From NCBI GenBank assembly GCA_963693305.1, contig OY855905.1, forward strand, positions 41,221,895-41,285,894: DNA of 64,000 nt, written 5' to 3'. Positions within the stretch are counted from its first letter, which is position 1. The number at the start of each line of letters is the position of its first letter. The position numbers were made by a program, and so were the translations under genes. Below, piece by piece: positions 54,901 through 64,000 of the stretch. The notes below the pieces were generated by a model. That model had not been told where the DNA came from, ran no database searches, and was given only the letters and a program-made list of their open reading frames with translations. The stretch comes from Meandrina meandrites. Its lineage: Eukaryota; Cnidaria; Anthozoa; Scleractinia; Meandrinidae.

Positions 54901-55539
54901 AAAAATATATATTAATTTTATCTACAGTATACGTATGCTATATGATACCACTTTGTAGAGTTTTACGTCGAGAAAAACCCGTTCCATTTACTTAAAATTA
55001 ATGCGATATATTTAAGTTGCACGGTTAGATGAATTCACTGCAATACATCGAATACAACGATATTGACACGTACGTGCACATGTAAAATGGCGATCGTATC
55101 GTTCAAACGTTGAGTTTGACTTCACAGTTCTCGTGACTGAGAGCTTCTCGAACGCACAGTACGAAGCCATATTGAGATGAAAATGTTTTTTTTGATGTGC
55201 TCTAAATGACTTATCAACATGTCACAAATTTTAAACAAAGCATAAGATATAAGCTTACGCTTTTAAAAATCGCTCGTTCTTTGAACGATCGATGCATTCA
55301 ACAGAGGGATGTAGCGTAAGGCTTCAAAACATGACAATTTCTTGCATCTTTTAGCACAATTTAATAAACACTTAAGCTCAAATAACCGTAAACATCGCCA
55401 CAGGAGAAGTTGTTGTAGAGAAAGAAAGCAGTAAACACGAGAGCTTACCTTCACAAAACCCGATGAATGGAAACACAACAAGAGTAAACACAGCCACACA
55501 ACAACAACACGGGCATACATTGACGAATTTGCCAGCCAT
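45933..55539 (-). CDS. LamG-CUB single-pass receptor-like protein with PPxY tail
   Basis: Seven coding exons: 55449-55539, 52619-53266, 51171-51203, 49599-49734, 48281-48516, 47632-47865, 45933-46672. All junctions are GT-AG and all phases agree, giving 705 aa. Order: signal peptide (1 to about 29, CCCCVAVFTLVVFPFIGFC core); laminin-G/concanavalin-like domain (31-240, with WIDGKD); an 11-residue microexon; CUB domain over two exons (about 260-378, SPGYPAGYPYDANCVWEI and CPDYVLILDG); acidic stalk (EEDEEMM); membrane span 399-418; basic stop-transfer HTRRRLRERR; long Ser/Pro-rich cytoplasmic tail. PPTY (454-457) and PPYP (577-580) are candidate WW-domain ligands of NEDD4-type ligases. A plasma-membrane receptor or adhesion role is inferred. 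I know no named orthologue. Introns hold several MITEs and two SINEs. Confidence 0.88.
47187..47491 (+). mobile_element. tRNA-derived SINE in intron 6
   Basis: Full-length member of the family at 14238: head GGAGGCGCGGTGGCCTAATG, box B GGTTCGAGCCC, tail with TTTTTACC. It is flanked by a 12-bp target duplication ATGCTC[G/A]TACTT (47175-47186, 47492-47503). It lies in the intron between the membrane-span exon and the cytoplasmic-tail exon of the LamG-CUB gene, antisense to it. Confidence 0.9.
49779..49973. mobile_element. MITE with TGTGGTTCCAGAAAATATCC ends
   Basis: The terminal inverted repeat of about 27 bp starts TGTGGTTCCAGAAAATATCC. The interior holds C-runs and CGGAATTTCCAAT-like inverted inner repeats. 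Partial relatives (GTATGGATATTCTATGGAAC at about 51008, GTACGGATATTTTCTTTATA at about 51428) lie nearby, so the family is locally repeated. In intron 3 of the LamG-CUB gene. Confidence 0.75.
51587..51769. mobile_element. 183-bp MITE, 35-bp inverted ends
   Basis: The ends GTAAGCATGTCCCATCATGC and its inverse extend for 35 bp without mismatch. In intron 2 of the LamG-CUB gene. The target duplication is not clear. Confidence 0.75.
51851..52482. mobile_element. 632-bp TTAA MITE, GGTGGCTTAC ends
   Basis: Inverted ends GGTGGCTTAC and TACTACAGTTTT (left has a 5-bp insertion between them) lie between TTAA sites (51847-51850, 52483-52486). No coding capacity. In intron 2 of the LamG-CUB gene, 78 bp from MITE 51587-51769 and close to the exon 2 donor at 52618. 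Confidence 0.8.
53500..53762 (+). mobile_element. tRNA-derived SINE, third family
   Basis: Head GGGGTGGCGTAGTGGTGAGA with box B GGTTCGATTC, a body with GTTTTCTCCGGGTTCTCCTG, and a tail AAATAAATTACATTCACATT. It differs in the body from the families at 14238 and 28556. In intron 1 of the LamG-CUB gene. Confidence 0.8.
53770..55448. other. Rest of intron 1 of the LamG-CUB gene
   Basis: No gene. A local set of related phrases (GGCTAACC, TTAGGCTAACC, ATTTAGGCTAACCG) recurs five or six times at 54260-54490, an irregular short repeat. Confidence 0.4.
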
Positions 55540-55639
55540 TGTGAAGTTTGAAGCCGTTAAATGCCAGCTCTATCGCGGGTTTCTGGGGTAAACTGTGTTC
55601 GTGCTTCAAGGAAGCACTGGCGACTTCCAGCAGGTTAAA

Positions 55640-57240
55640 ATATCAAAGCTATTGCTGGGCGGACACTACAGACGGTTTCACATTTCACCGTACGCGGTTT
55701 TCGTAGCATAGTTTTCTCGTCTTCCGAGATTGCTGAAGATTGCACAAGTACTACATCCGATTCTATTTCTTCGCCCATGAAATAATATTCGACGAAAAAA
55801 CAGATATTTGGACCCTGCAATCTATGAAGGTGACTTTTGAAGACCGAGCTAAACGAGACGTTCACATTTACAATGATCAGTGAAAATTATGGTAAAACAC
55901 GCGAGTGCAACACAAACCTTTTCCCGCGTCTGCGGAAACAATGGAATATCGCGTTTTTCACGCACAAGCGACAGCGGATGCGAACGTCAATCAAACTGAT
56001 CAGCACAAAAAATCGCATCACGTAACATTGTCAGTTTTAGGGAAACTAGTGATTTTTGGCCAAGAACTGTAGATTTTTTTAACACGTCTTGCATACATCG
56101 CACATTATTAAAATCAGCTGTTTGCAAGAAACAAACAGAGTAGCAGACTGCTGGGGGAGTGGGGGTGGGGAGATCAAGGCCGGTGGGGTAAAAACGTTAA
56201 CTGCATGTAGCTCTTGTGCTTTGTAATTTTTACCTTCACTGTTTCCCTGTAGTGCAAAGGTTTAGAAACGTCAAAATTATCGGTGATTTTTAGGGTACAA
56301 AACCTTAACTTTTTTAGTATTTAAATTGCTGGAGTCAAAATTAGCTGGACAGGATGCGAAACAGACGATAACAAGGGTGTGATAGGATTAGACTTTTTTT
56401 ATTATTGTCAAGTAAGGTCACGTTTCCTAATCTGAGAATGTCTTAAATTTTAATCCCGTTTTGGTTTTGCAAGCTAAGGTTAGGGATGCAACTTTTCAAT
56501 GTACTGTAGGTTGTCATCCAAAAAAAAAAAAAGAAAAAAAGAAAAGACGCAGCTCAAAAATTAAGTTAACTTTTGGTCTGCGTCTTCATGCCAAAGAGAA
56601 CATTTGGTTTCCGTGAATCGAAACGTCTATTTAGCTCCCGAGTAGCGAGACGGCTTCCACATTTCACCTTTCACGGTTTTCGCAGCAAAATGTCTTTTCT
56701 TCCGACATATTGCTGCCAGCGTTCAAGATTGCACACATTGGATCCTATTTCTTCCCCCACAAAAGACCATTCAACGAAAAAACAGATCTTTTGTACCCTG
56801 CAATCTATATTTAAAGGCGGCTAGACATCGAATACATATCTATTTTTGCAAGCTAAGGATCAGAGGATGGCAGCTTTTCAGTGTACTGTAGTTTGTCATC
56901 AGTACAAAAAAGGACGCAGCTAAAAAGACAAAACACAAACAACTTGACGGAAGGTCGTTTTACGCGCCAAAGAGAGCATTTGGGTTCCGTGATTCAAAAC
57001 GTTTATGTTTTGTTCCCTAGCGTGAGGCGGGCTCGAACGTGTACGAGACGATCATTTGGGGTGAAAGGCGAGGGATCAAGTACCGACTCGAAAGTTGTTG
57101 AACGTATAAAAAACACTGACCGAAAGCACGTAATAATATGTTCAGTCACGTTGTTGTTATGTTGGCCTCCGCTAAAACTTTTCTTGTTTTTTTTTTTCCC
57201 TTCTCTTTGGAAATTTCTCCTCGCGCGACACGCGAGAAAT
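55640..57240. repeat. Locally duplicated upstream region
   Basis: A block of about 180 bp upstream of the LamG-CUB gene (55660-55840) recurs at about 56646-56822 (landmarks GAAAAAACAGAT and CCCTGCAATCTAT). In addition, 56455-56640 is repeated at 56845-57030 (TTTTGCAAGCTAAGG, GTGTACTGTAG, CCAAAGAGAGCATTTGG). These are tandem or interspersed copies with no coding sequence. One end lies within about 120 bp of the start codon at 55539, so promoter sequence may be included. Confidence 0.6.
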
Positions 57241-57249
57241 CAGACGTGC

Positions 57250-58006
57250 GTGTCTCTAAAAATAGCAAGGTTTCCTGGTTCCTTGAAATCCATCTAAAGT
57301 TGCTGTTTTGCATGCATTTTCCTTTAATGCTTTTGTAAGAGTTCCATTATTCATGCTCATGGTCTGCCTAATTGCATCCGTTTTAAAGGTATGGAAGTGT
57401 GATTCCCTTTTGGACGCTCATTTAGTTATTTTCAGGTCCTCTCTGAACTACAAGAATGTTTCTTAAATTAATTTTAGAGTTTACCTCATCAAATGCCTCT
57501 TTTGTGACGAAGCTTATTATTTCCTTAGATGGATGCTACCCACTAAGGTTCACTAAGCGGGTTAAAGAGCAAGTAATTAAGCGCAAGAAATGAAAACAGT
57601 TTGTCGATCTTTTTGTTATGATTTCCGTTTGTCGGGACGAGGAGGATGAGAAGGAAGTGAAATCAATTCATTTATAACTTTTGTTGCCTGGTTAGCAGGG
57701 CAACAATTTAAGATTTCTTTGCCACGCAAAACCCTTCACTGAAATCGCTCAAATTCGCCATTTTGTGCCGCAGAGACGACGAAATATAAAACAATTGAGG
57801 CAGGTTTACGTTTATTTTGAGCTTACATGTTGCCAGTAGACATTACTCGCAGTATGTCCATAGTAGGACCTGGGCTAAAATAAGTAAAATGCACTTATTG
57901 TCTTATTTGGACACAGAAAAGTCATGCAGCTTTCTAAATACAATCCCCAACTGCTACACCGCTTGTATGGGCACCCTGTGGGCCCTACAGCTGACCTTGT
58001 ATATAA
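57250..58006. other. Intergenic, nothing recognised
   Basis: Only short frames; no repeat or RNA gene I can name. Confidence 0.4.
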
Positions 58007-58009
58007 TAA

Positions 58010-58484
58010 TGCATCAGTCAATTCCAGCAGTGCCCATCCCCCCCCCGGGCTAACCCCCGGGCATTAGCATTTCTTTGGTAAATTCCCCGGGGTGGGGATG
58101 AGGGAACCGGGCAAATGCCCCGCTCCCGGGTTGATTGTTTTCAATCTCTCGATAGGTGATATAAGAATATAATACAAGTTGTTACTTCTTGACAATGAAG
58201 AAAAATCTAAAATTCAGAAAATATACCTTTAAAAACATCCATGAACATCCACGAGCTTCTCTAGTCCTTCATGGACTAGCTAATCTGCAACGTAGTCCAC
58301 GTCTTGGCTTATAAACGCCTCCATCACGAATACGCGACTCACTCCACGGTTTCGAAACCACGTGTCAAATGCCCGGGGGTCAAACCGAGGTAAGCAAATG
58401 CCCCATCCCCGGGACGGGCAACATTAGGAAATGCCCCGGGGTTGCCCGGGCGGGGGATGGGCACTGCTGGAATTGACTGATGCA
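58010..58484. mobile_element. 475-bp TGCATCAG-type MITE
   Basis: Inverted ends TGCATCAGTCAATTCCAGCA with CAGTGCCCATCCCCC continuing inward. TAA lies on both sides (58007-58009, 58485-58487), fitting a Harbinger-like TWA target. The interior matches the element at 6517-7022 in inverse orientation. It ends only 8 bp before the ATG of the methyltransferase-like frame. Confidence 0.8.
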
Positions 58485-58492
58485 TAACAAAG

Positions 58493-59043
58493 ATGGCTCA
58501 ACACAGCACTCGTCTTCTTTCCTCGCATCCAGAGGCTTACTCTCGCTCCTTTAAATGTTTTTTGGCTTCATTGCTCGTAAAGAATGCCGCCTTAAAATGC
58601 ATCGAAGGGCATGTCGTTCCTCTTATTAACAAAGGAATTTCTGAGCTTCTTGAAAGTCACGATTTGCCTTTTCGCGTTCTCAGTGTTGGAAGCGGAGAGG
58701 GTGAATACGACATCAGCATTCTAAAAGCTCTGACCAACAAGATTCACCGTGCAGAAGGAGGAATTTAACCGAAGATTTCGAGAATCGAGCAAATATTGAC
58801 TTTGAATGGATACCGATGACATTTGAAGAATATACGTCAAATAAGACGGCTAATGGCGCCACATTTGATGTGGTTCATTTCATACACAGCATCTATTATG
58901 TCGGAGTAAAAGATGCACTTGTTCACTGCTACGAGAAAGAGCTTGGAGGGAAAGGCATGATAATATCTCTCGCGGAAGACCAAGACAACCCGCAGGAGTA
59001 CCCAACGACCGTTTCAGGGAAAATTAATCCTACTATGTTCTAA
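58493..59043 (+). pseudogene. Broken histamine N-methyltransferase-like gene
   Basis: Frame one (58493-58768) reads FKCFLASLLVKNAALKCIEG and then the SAM-binding strand-loop VLSVGSGEGEYDISILKALT, as in HNMT-family class I methyltransferases. It stops at TAA right after HRAEGG. A second frame, displaced by one register (about 58750-59043), resumes with IDFEWIPMTFEEYTSN and FDVVHFIHSIYYVGVKDALV, the next part of the same fold, and stops at 59041. The piece between (with the acidic ligand-binding residues) is shortened, and the last third of the usual roughly 290 residues is missing. I see no intron that restores it. It is probably a dead copy of a multi-copy family. It lies just after a MITE. 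Confidence 0.7.
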
Positions 59044-59522
59044 ACTTCAGCTGAGTGTCCTCACGTCAATCTTAGTTAATATTTAACTTTACTGGCAAAA
59101 AAATACCCGCTCTTCACTGCCAGCGAGCAAGCCTTTTAGGAAACAAAAATCCCAGCCAGCCATAAGTGTGACCTTTATCAACGAGCCAGGAAAGTTAAAA
59201 ATAGCAAAAGAAATACAAAATCAGCTGGTGTGAAGAAAATGTTCCCATTTTGCCAGCAAGCGGTCGCGTGTGCAAGTTCAAAGCCAGCCAGCGAATTTTA
59301 TTTTGCTAAAAAGACTTGGGATGTCCTTTCTCGTTTCCTACACCAGTACTGCTTCGAAAATTAGTTTTGCGCTACATTCAGTTAAGCAGCAAAAACAATT
59401 GTCGTTTGTCTTAATGCGATCACCGCAAAAGTTTCAGAAGTAGCGAGCAAAGTTTCACTGCAAAAGCCCGCCATGTTGAAGAGAGAGAAGGCCCTGGGGA
59501 CGAGGTTGTTGTCGTATTATGT

Positions 59523-60745
59523 TGTAATGCAATCACCGTAAAAGTTTCACAACAGAAGCTGCAAAGTTTCACAGCAAAAGCGATCGTCGTATGTTGTAAT
59601 GCAATCACCGTAAAAGTTTCACAACAGAAGCTGCAAAGTTTCACAGCAAAAGCGATCGTCGCATGTTGTATTGCAATCGCCGTAAAAGTTTCACAACAGA
59701 AGCTGCAAAGTTTCACAGCAAAAGCGATCGTCGTATGTTGTAATGCAATCACCGTAAAAGTTTCACAACAGAAGCAGCAAAGTTTCACAGCAAAAGCGAT
59801 CGTCGTATGTTGTAATGCAATCACCGTAAAAGTTTCACAACAGAAGCTGCAAAGTTTCACAGCAAAAGCGATCGTCGTATGTTGTAATGCAATCACCGTA
59901 AAAGTTTCACAACAGAAGCTGCAAAGTTTCACAGCAAAAGCGATCGTCGTATGTTGTAATGTGTAATGGAATCACCGTAAAAGTTTCACAACAGAAGCTG
60001 CAAAGTTTCACAGCAAAAGCGATCGTCGTATGTTGTAATGCAATCACCGTAAAAGTTTCACAACAGAAGCTGCAAAGTTTCACAGCAAAAGCCACGGTCG
60101 TATGTTCAATCACCGTAAAAGTTTCACAACAGAAGCTGCAAAGTTTCACAGCAAAAGCGATCGTCGTATGTTGTAATGCAATCACCGTAAAAGTTTCACA
60201 ACAGAAGCTGCAAAGTTTCACAGCAAAAGCGATCGTCGTATGTTGTAATGTGTAATGCAATCACTGTAAAAGTTTCACAACAGAAGCTGCAAAGTTTCAC
60301 AGCAAAAGCGATCGTCGTATGTTGTAATGCAATCACCGTAAAAGTTTCACAACAGAAGCTGCAAAGTTTCACAGCAAAAGCGATCGTCGTATGTTGTAAT
60401 GCAATTACCGTAAAAGTTTCTCAACAGAAGCTGCAAAGTTTCACAGCAAAAGCAATTGTCGTATGTTGTAATGCAATCACCGTAAAAGTTTCACAACAGA
60501 AGCTGCAAAGTTTCACAGCAAAAGCAATTGTCGTATGTTGTAATGCAATCACAACAGAAGCTGCAAAGTTTCACAGCAAAAGCAATTGTCGTATGTTGTA
60601 ATGCAATCACCGTAAAAGTTTCACAACAGAAGCTGCAAAGTTTCACAGCAAAAGCGATCATCGTATGTTGTAATGCAATCACCGCAAAAGTTTCACAACA
60701 GAAGCTGCAAAGTTTCACAGCAAAAGCCACGGTCGTATGTTGTGT
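59523..60745. repeat. 72-bp satellite array, about 17 units
   Basis: The unit contains CAATCACCGTAAAAGTTTCA, CAACAGAAGCTGCAAAGTTT and a variable hexamer (CGATCG, CAATTG or CCACGG) before TCGTATGTTG. Units are 72 bp, with occasional 60-, 66- and 80-bp variants. Because 72 is divisible by three, long frames run through in both directions (about 24 residues per unit), but these are artefacts. A degenerate unit precedes it at 59415-59465. Within a unit AAAGTTTCACA occurs twice, so it has a half-unit substructure. Confidence 0.95.
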
Positions 60746-61649
60746 GTTGTCAAAACAATTTGGTATCTCGTGCCAATCATCAAAGGCATATGCTGGGCAG
60801 ATAAGACAATCCCTTCATAGCAGTAAAAATATTATCAAAAGAAATCGGAAGAGGAGGATTTTGTGGTTTTCGCTGGCAAACAGCAGCATTTACTCACTTC
60901 CGGCCATCAGTTATGCACAACGTCACTTTAATACTTCACTTGCAATTGAACAGTTGAAAAGATTGCTTTCACACTTTATATAAATGCTAACCTCTATTTT
61001 GATCCGAAAATCACTCAAGATTGAAAACCCTTGCATGCAAAATCAAACTGGTCTGACTGGTTAACGCGATAATGTTTTACGAACAAAGCAGAAGCCGGAT
61101 ATACTAGTAGGCATGGCAATTAAAGGAGCGTTCATCCGAAGCACAGGAAAAAACTCCAAAAGATAGATGTGCCCACAGCCGAACCAAACTCTCGTCTAGA
61201 GAGAGAGAGCGAAGAATTTTAAAATTATCTATTCATTCACATAAGCGTCACGCTTGTGTGAGTCGGAACGTGACCTTTCAGTTTACGCTGTATTGGTTAC
61301 ACGAGAAACCGTTGAGAATTTAAGCGCGGGTTTATATGACGTTGTAGGAATAAAATATCGTTGATTTAGAACACTAAGTACTTCTAAATAACGACTTCTT
61401 TACGTAAGATGAATAAAAAACTCACCTCTCGTGTGTCCGTTGTGTTTTTTGGCTATTTTCGCTGTGTTGGGCTTTTTATGCCACCACTCAGTGTTATTCC
61501 CTTCATTACGCTCGCAACATAGCAAACATAGGCATTACTGACAAATTCAATAAATAAAACATGCAGTGCCTTGAAACAAAAAGGTACTGTGTTTTTAGTC
61601 TAGCTAAAACATGATTCACTGCGCCCTTATATGCTTTACCTTCATTTAT
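60746..61649. other. Intergenic, nothing recognised
   Basis: Short frames only; no gene supported. Confidence 0.4.
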
Positions 61650-61771
61650 CAGGGCCCGCCCAGAGGGAGGGGCTGGGGGGGCTTTAGCCCCCCCCACTTT
61701 TTTACAGTAAAAAGAAAAAATAATACGAACTTAAGTAAATAAGCAAGTAAAGAAAGAAAGAAAGGAAAAAA

Positions 61772-61811
<40 letters not shown>

Positions 61812-62687
61812 GTTATTGAACGAACAATTACTAAAAGTATTTAATTTGAACGCCTTTCCAGAAGCTGGTGATAAATTTTGTTTTTGAGTTCCATTTTGGT
61901 TAATCATGTATCGAGTGCATCTGGTGAATGATCATTCAGTTTCCACTGCCCGAAGAATGATCATTTTGCCCAACAATGACGCAAGGAAGATTTAGTAACT
62001 TGACAATGATAAACAGTCGTGAAGAATGGTTTTTGACATCTCTAACGAATTTGCAGATTGTGGAAATAACAGAAAGAGAAATTTTGGCACCGTTTACAAC
62101 GTTAAGCTGAAGTATAGCAATCGTCAGATTCCTGGTTTGTAAACGCTAATGGTAGTAGTACTGATTTGGAGTAAATTAAATTGCTTCAAGCAGGATTTGA
62201 TAGTAAATCTATAGGTCTGGTTCTAAATGTTTAGTGGGCTTATACTGTAAAAACATTACAATAATATAGCAAGGCCGATAAGTACTATGTGAAAAAGTAA
62301 CTTTGCAAGACACCAACACTACCAGAACGATAAAGTAGGTTAACAATCGCGGACAGCCATTCCGTCCTTTCTGGGACTCATCAGCGTGGTGTAGCAAATC
62401 TTAATAATGCCAGCTCGAAGGCCAGCGCAAATAAATTGCAATAATCTCTTGTAGATCCTGGTACGTTAGCACCATTGTTCTTTGCGGACCGTTGCTGTTT
62501 CAAGTTGTAAAAATAGTGCGCTTTAACACACTGTTTGTTAATATTAAATCCACCTTCCGATATCTGAGAGTAACTAAAACCCTAATTTTCCCAGGGTAGC
62601 ATGCCTCTGCTCCCTCCCCCCCCCCCCAAAAAAAAATGTGGCTCATGCTTGAGCCCCCCCACTCAAAATCTTGCTGCGCGGGCCCTG
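61650..62687. mobile_element. 1.04-kb hAT-like element
   Basis: The ends CAGGGCCCGCCCAG and CGCGGGCCCTG are inverted (first 9 bp perfect) and flanked by TTTAT (61645-61649, 62688-62692). Just inside are GGGGGGCTTTAGCCCCCCCC and, at the other side, AGCCCCCCCACTC. It contains a (TAT)n run (61772-61812) and a segment resembling 34380-34700. That segment includes a 62-codon minus-strand frame (62209-62397) with a hydrophobic core TYFIVLVVLVSC. A 5-bp duplication and CAG/CTG ends fit hAT-like elements. No transposase. Confidence 0.75.
61772..61812 (+). repeat. (TAT)n microsatellite
   Basis: About 13 TAT units with one interruption (TATTGTTATTG), inside the hAT-like element. Confidence 0.9.
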
Positions 62688-63079
62688 TTTATATCACTGA
62701 AGTAATCTGGTGACTAAAGTTGCTCGGGTACGAAAGACTTGTTTTATCGGCAGTGACCGCCAGTTTAAGGGGCTAAAAATGGAACAAAATGAACCGAAAT
62801 AAATTTTTACCTCCATTCCGAAAATGCAGGAGTTAATTTGAAAGAGTACTTACCAATAAAAGACGTGGGAAAAAACGTAGAGCCAGAGAAAAAGTTAACT
62901 GCCACGCACTCAACTGTCTCAACCTGTACCCTGTAAACGTGCGCGCGCGATAGAAACTGAACGGTTTGATCGCTGTTTTCGTTTATAATTGTGGCAGACA
63001 TATTGAACTTGTGGGTTTCTCGATATATTTTAGCTCGATGTTGGTAACATCTTGGATTTCTTGAAAAGCTCGTTCTTAA

Positions 63080-63483
63080 GGCGGGGGTTCACCTGAAGCC
63101 CGTTTTTACACCGCTTAACTTGGGTTTAATGCGAATATCTCGCTCCCATTTCAAGCATTCCCAAAACCCTCCACTCATCCCACAAAGCTATGTTTAGCGG
63201 TGTAAATTTTCTGGTGATTTTTGGGGATGTTTGGGAAGAGATAGTTTTTCTCAAAGGAATAGTAAAATTTGGAGAAATAAGAAATATTAAAGATTTAATG
63301 TGATTTTAAAATTGGAATTTGAAGTTAAAAATTAGTAGATGGACACCCAAACAGTCCCCTGACAACCTGGGATGCTCTTGCGTTTGGGTCAACTGTCTGG
63401 TGGTGTTCCAAAAATAATTTTCTTTCCTCTATCCCTTCTCTAACCCTCTTAAAATTTCACTCAAATTCAGGTAAAACCCCGCC
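63080..63483. mobile_element. 404-bp GGYGGGGG TTAA MITE
   Basis: The ends GGCGGGGGTTCACCTGAAG and the inverse of the right side (GGCGGGGTTTTACC) lie between TTAA sites (63076-63079, 63484-63487). It is in opposite orientation to the copy at 33355-33753, with which it shares its whole interior. Confidence 0.85.
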
Positions 63484-63569
63484 TTAAGCGAGTAGGCAAT
63501 TAATTTCTGCCAATGGGAAGCAGCTTGCGGTCATTCATCTGACAAGGCTGTCAAATCGGAAATAGAACA

Positions 63570-63770
63570 CGCATTCTTTTTTATGCCTCTTGGGAACTTA
63601 GTGCTGAGCCCCGGGGGTGCGCGGGTACTTAAAAAAGTCTTATACGGGGAGGCTCCGCCCCGAGGTCCAACCCCTTACCCTTTTATATACCATTTTTTTC
63701 AAAAAAGGCACCCCTTTCGTATACCTTTTATTGGAAAAAGGCACCCCTTTCATATACCTAACTACTGTAG
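63570..63770. repeat. Low-complexity repeat with AAAGGCACCCCTTT
   Basis: AAAAAGGCACCCCTTT followed by a TATACC phrase occurs twice (63703 and 63737), after a GC-rich part (GAGCCCCGGGGGTGCGCGGG). It looks like one half of an interspersed element. The frame of 74 codons across it is not a gene. Confidence 0.4.
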
Positions 63771-64000
63771 TTTAATTTGTAACCACTCTCACTGGCCCGC
63801 CTTCTGAGTAAATCGTTAAAACAGGAAGTCTTCTTGTCATTTTTTCACGTAGCGCGTAATAAATTAAAATGAAACAGTCATAAGTTGCGTCTGCTTGATC
63901 TGTTTTAATTCAAGAATGTTTAAACAAGCAAGCAACCGTGGACGATGATCCTACTGATATACGTTGGATCAATAATGATCTGATCGGTTTAAAATAGAAA

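Noticed and set aside
59420..60983. Long frames in both directions (up to 170 codons)
   Set aside because: They follow from a 72-bp tandem unit divisible by three. There is no independent start, splice or domain evidence.

Overview
The window looks like a gene-poor, transposon-rich stretch of an animal nuclear genome. I infer a cnidarian, probably a stony coral. The reasons are intron-containing genes with GT-AG junctions and phases that fit, tRNA-derived SINEs, LINE tails ending in (GATT)n, very many short inverted-repeat DNA transposons, and secreted or membrane proteins of LU, LamG-CUB and NHL type. No species name can be read from the sequence alone. All four intact gene models, plus the orphan exon, lie on the minus strand.

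Layout. (1) 1-6415 and 14084-29215 are two copies of one ancestral block. The first half is A1 = 1-2330 and A2 = 14084-18461. The second half is B1 = 2333-6415 and B2 = 26366-29215. Each copy acts as the empty site for transposons in the other, so several insertions can be delimited with their target duplications. A2 and B2 are now split by a putative 7.6-kb TTAA-flanked element (18462-26099) that itself holds many nested elements. (2) 10514-12950 is a three-exon Ly6/uPAR-like gene whose second intron carries a long (TAGGG)n array facing a short (CCCTAA)n tract. (3) 27922-32943 is a six-exon gene for a secreted DUF885 protein of 758 aa with a HEARPGHH motif. Its last exon exists a second time, alone, at 5297-5715. 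(4) 34.7-44.6 kb is a tandem array of intronless NHL-propeller genes: two intact genes (35802-37556, 41674-43413) and flank remnants of a third unit. (5) 45933-55539 is a seven-exon gene for a 705-aa receptor-like protein: signal peptide, LamG, CUB, one membrane span, and a tail with two PPxY motifs. (6) 58493-59043 is a broken histamine-N-methyltransferase-like gene between a MITE and a 72-bp satellite (59523-60745). (7) The end of the window holds a hAT-like element (61650-62687) and a TTAA MITE (63080-63483).

The genes do not form a pathway. They are typical lineage-expanded surface, secreted and regulatory genes. The main interest is structural: insertions dated against empty sites, a 1.55-kb fold-back element carrying a promoter and exon pair, an orphan catalytic-family exon, palindromic arrays, and an SRF/AP-1-like promoter in front of one of two young NHL paralogs. 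Everything was read by eye. Identities and family names are recognition, not database hits.
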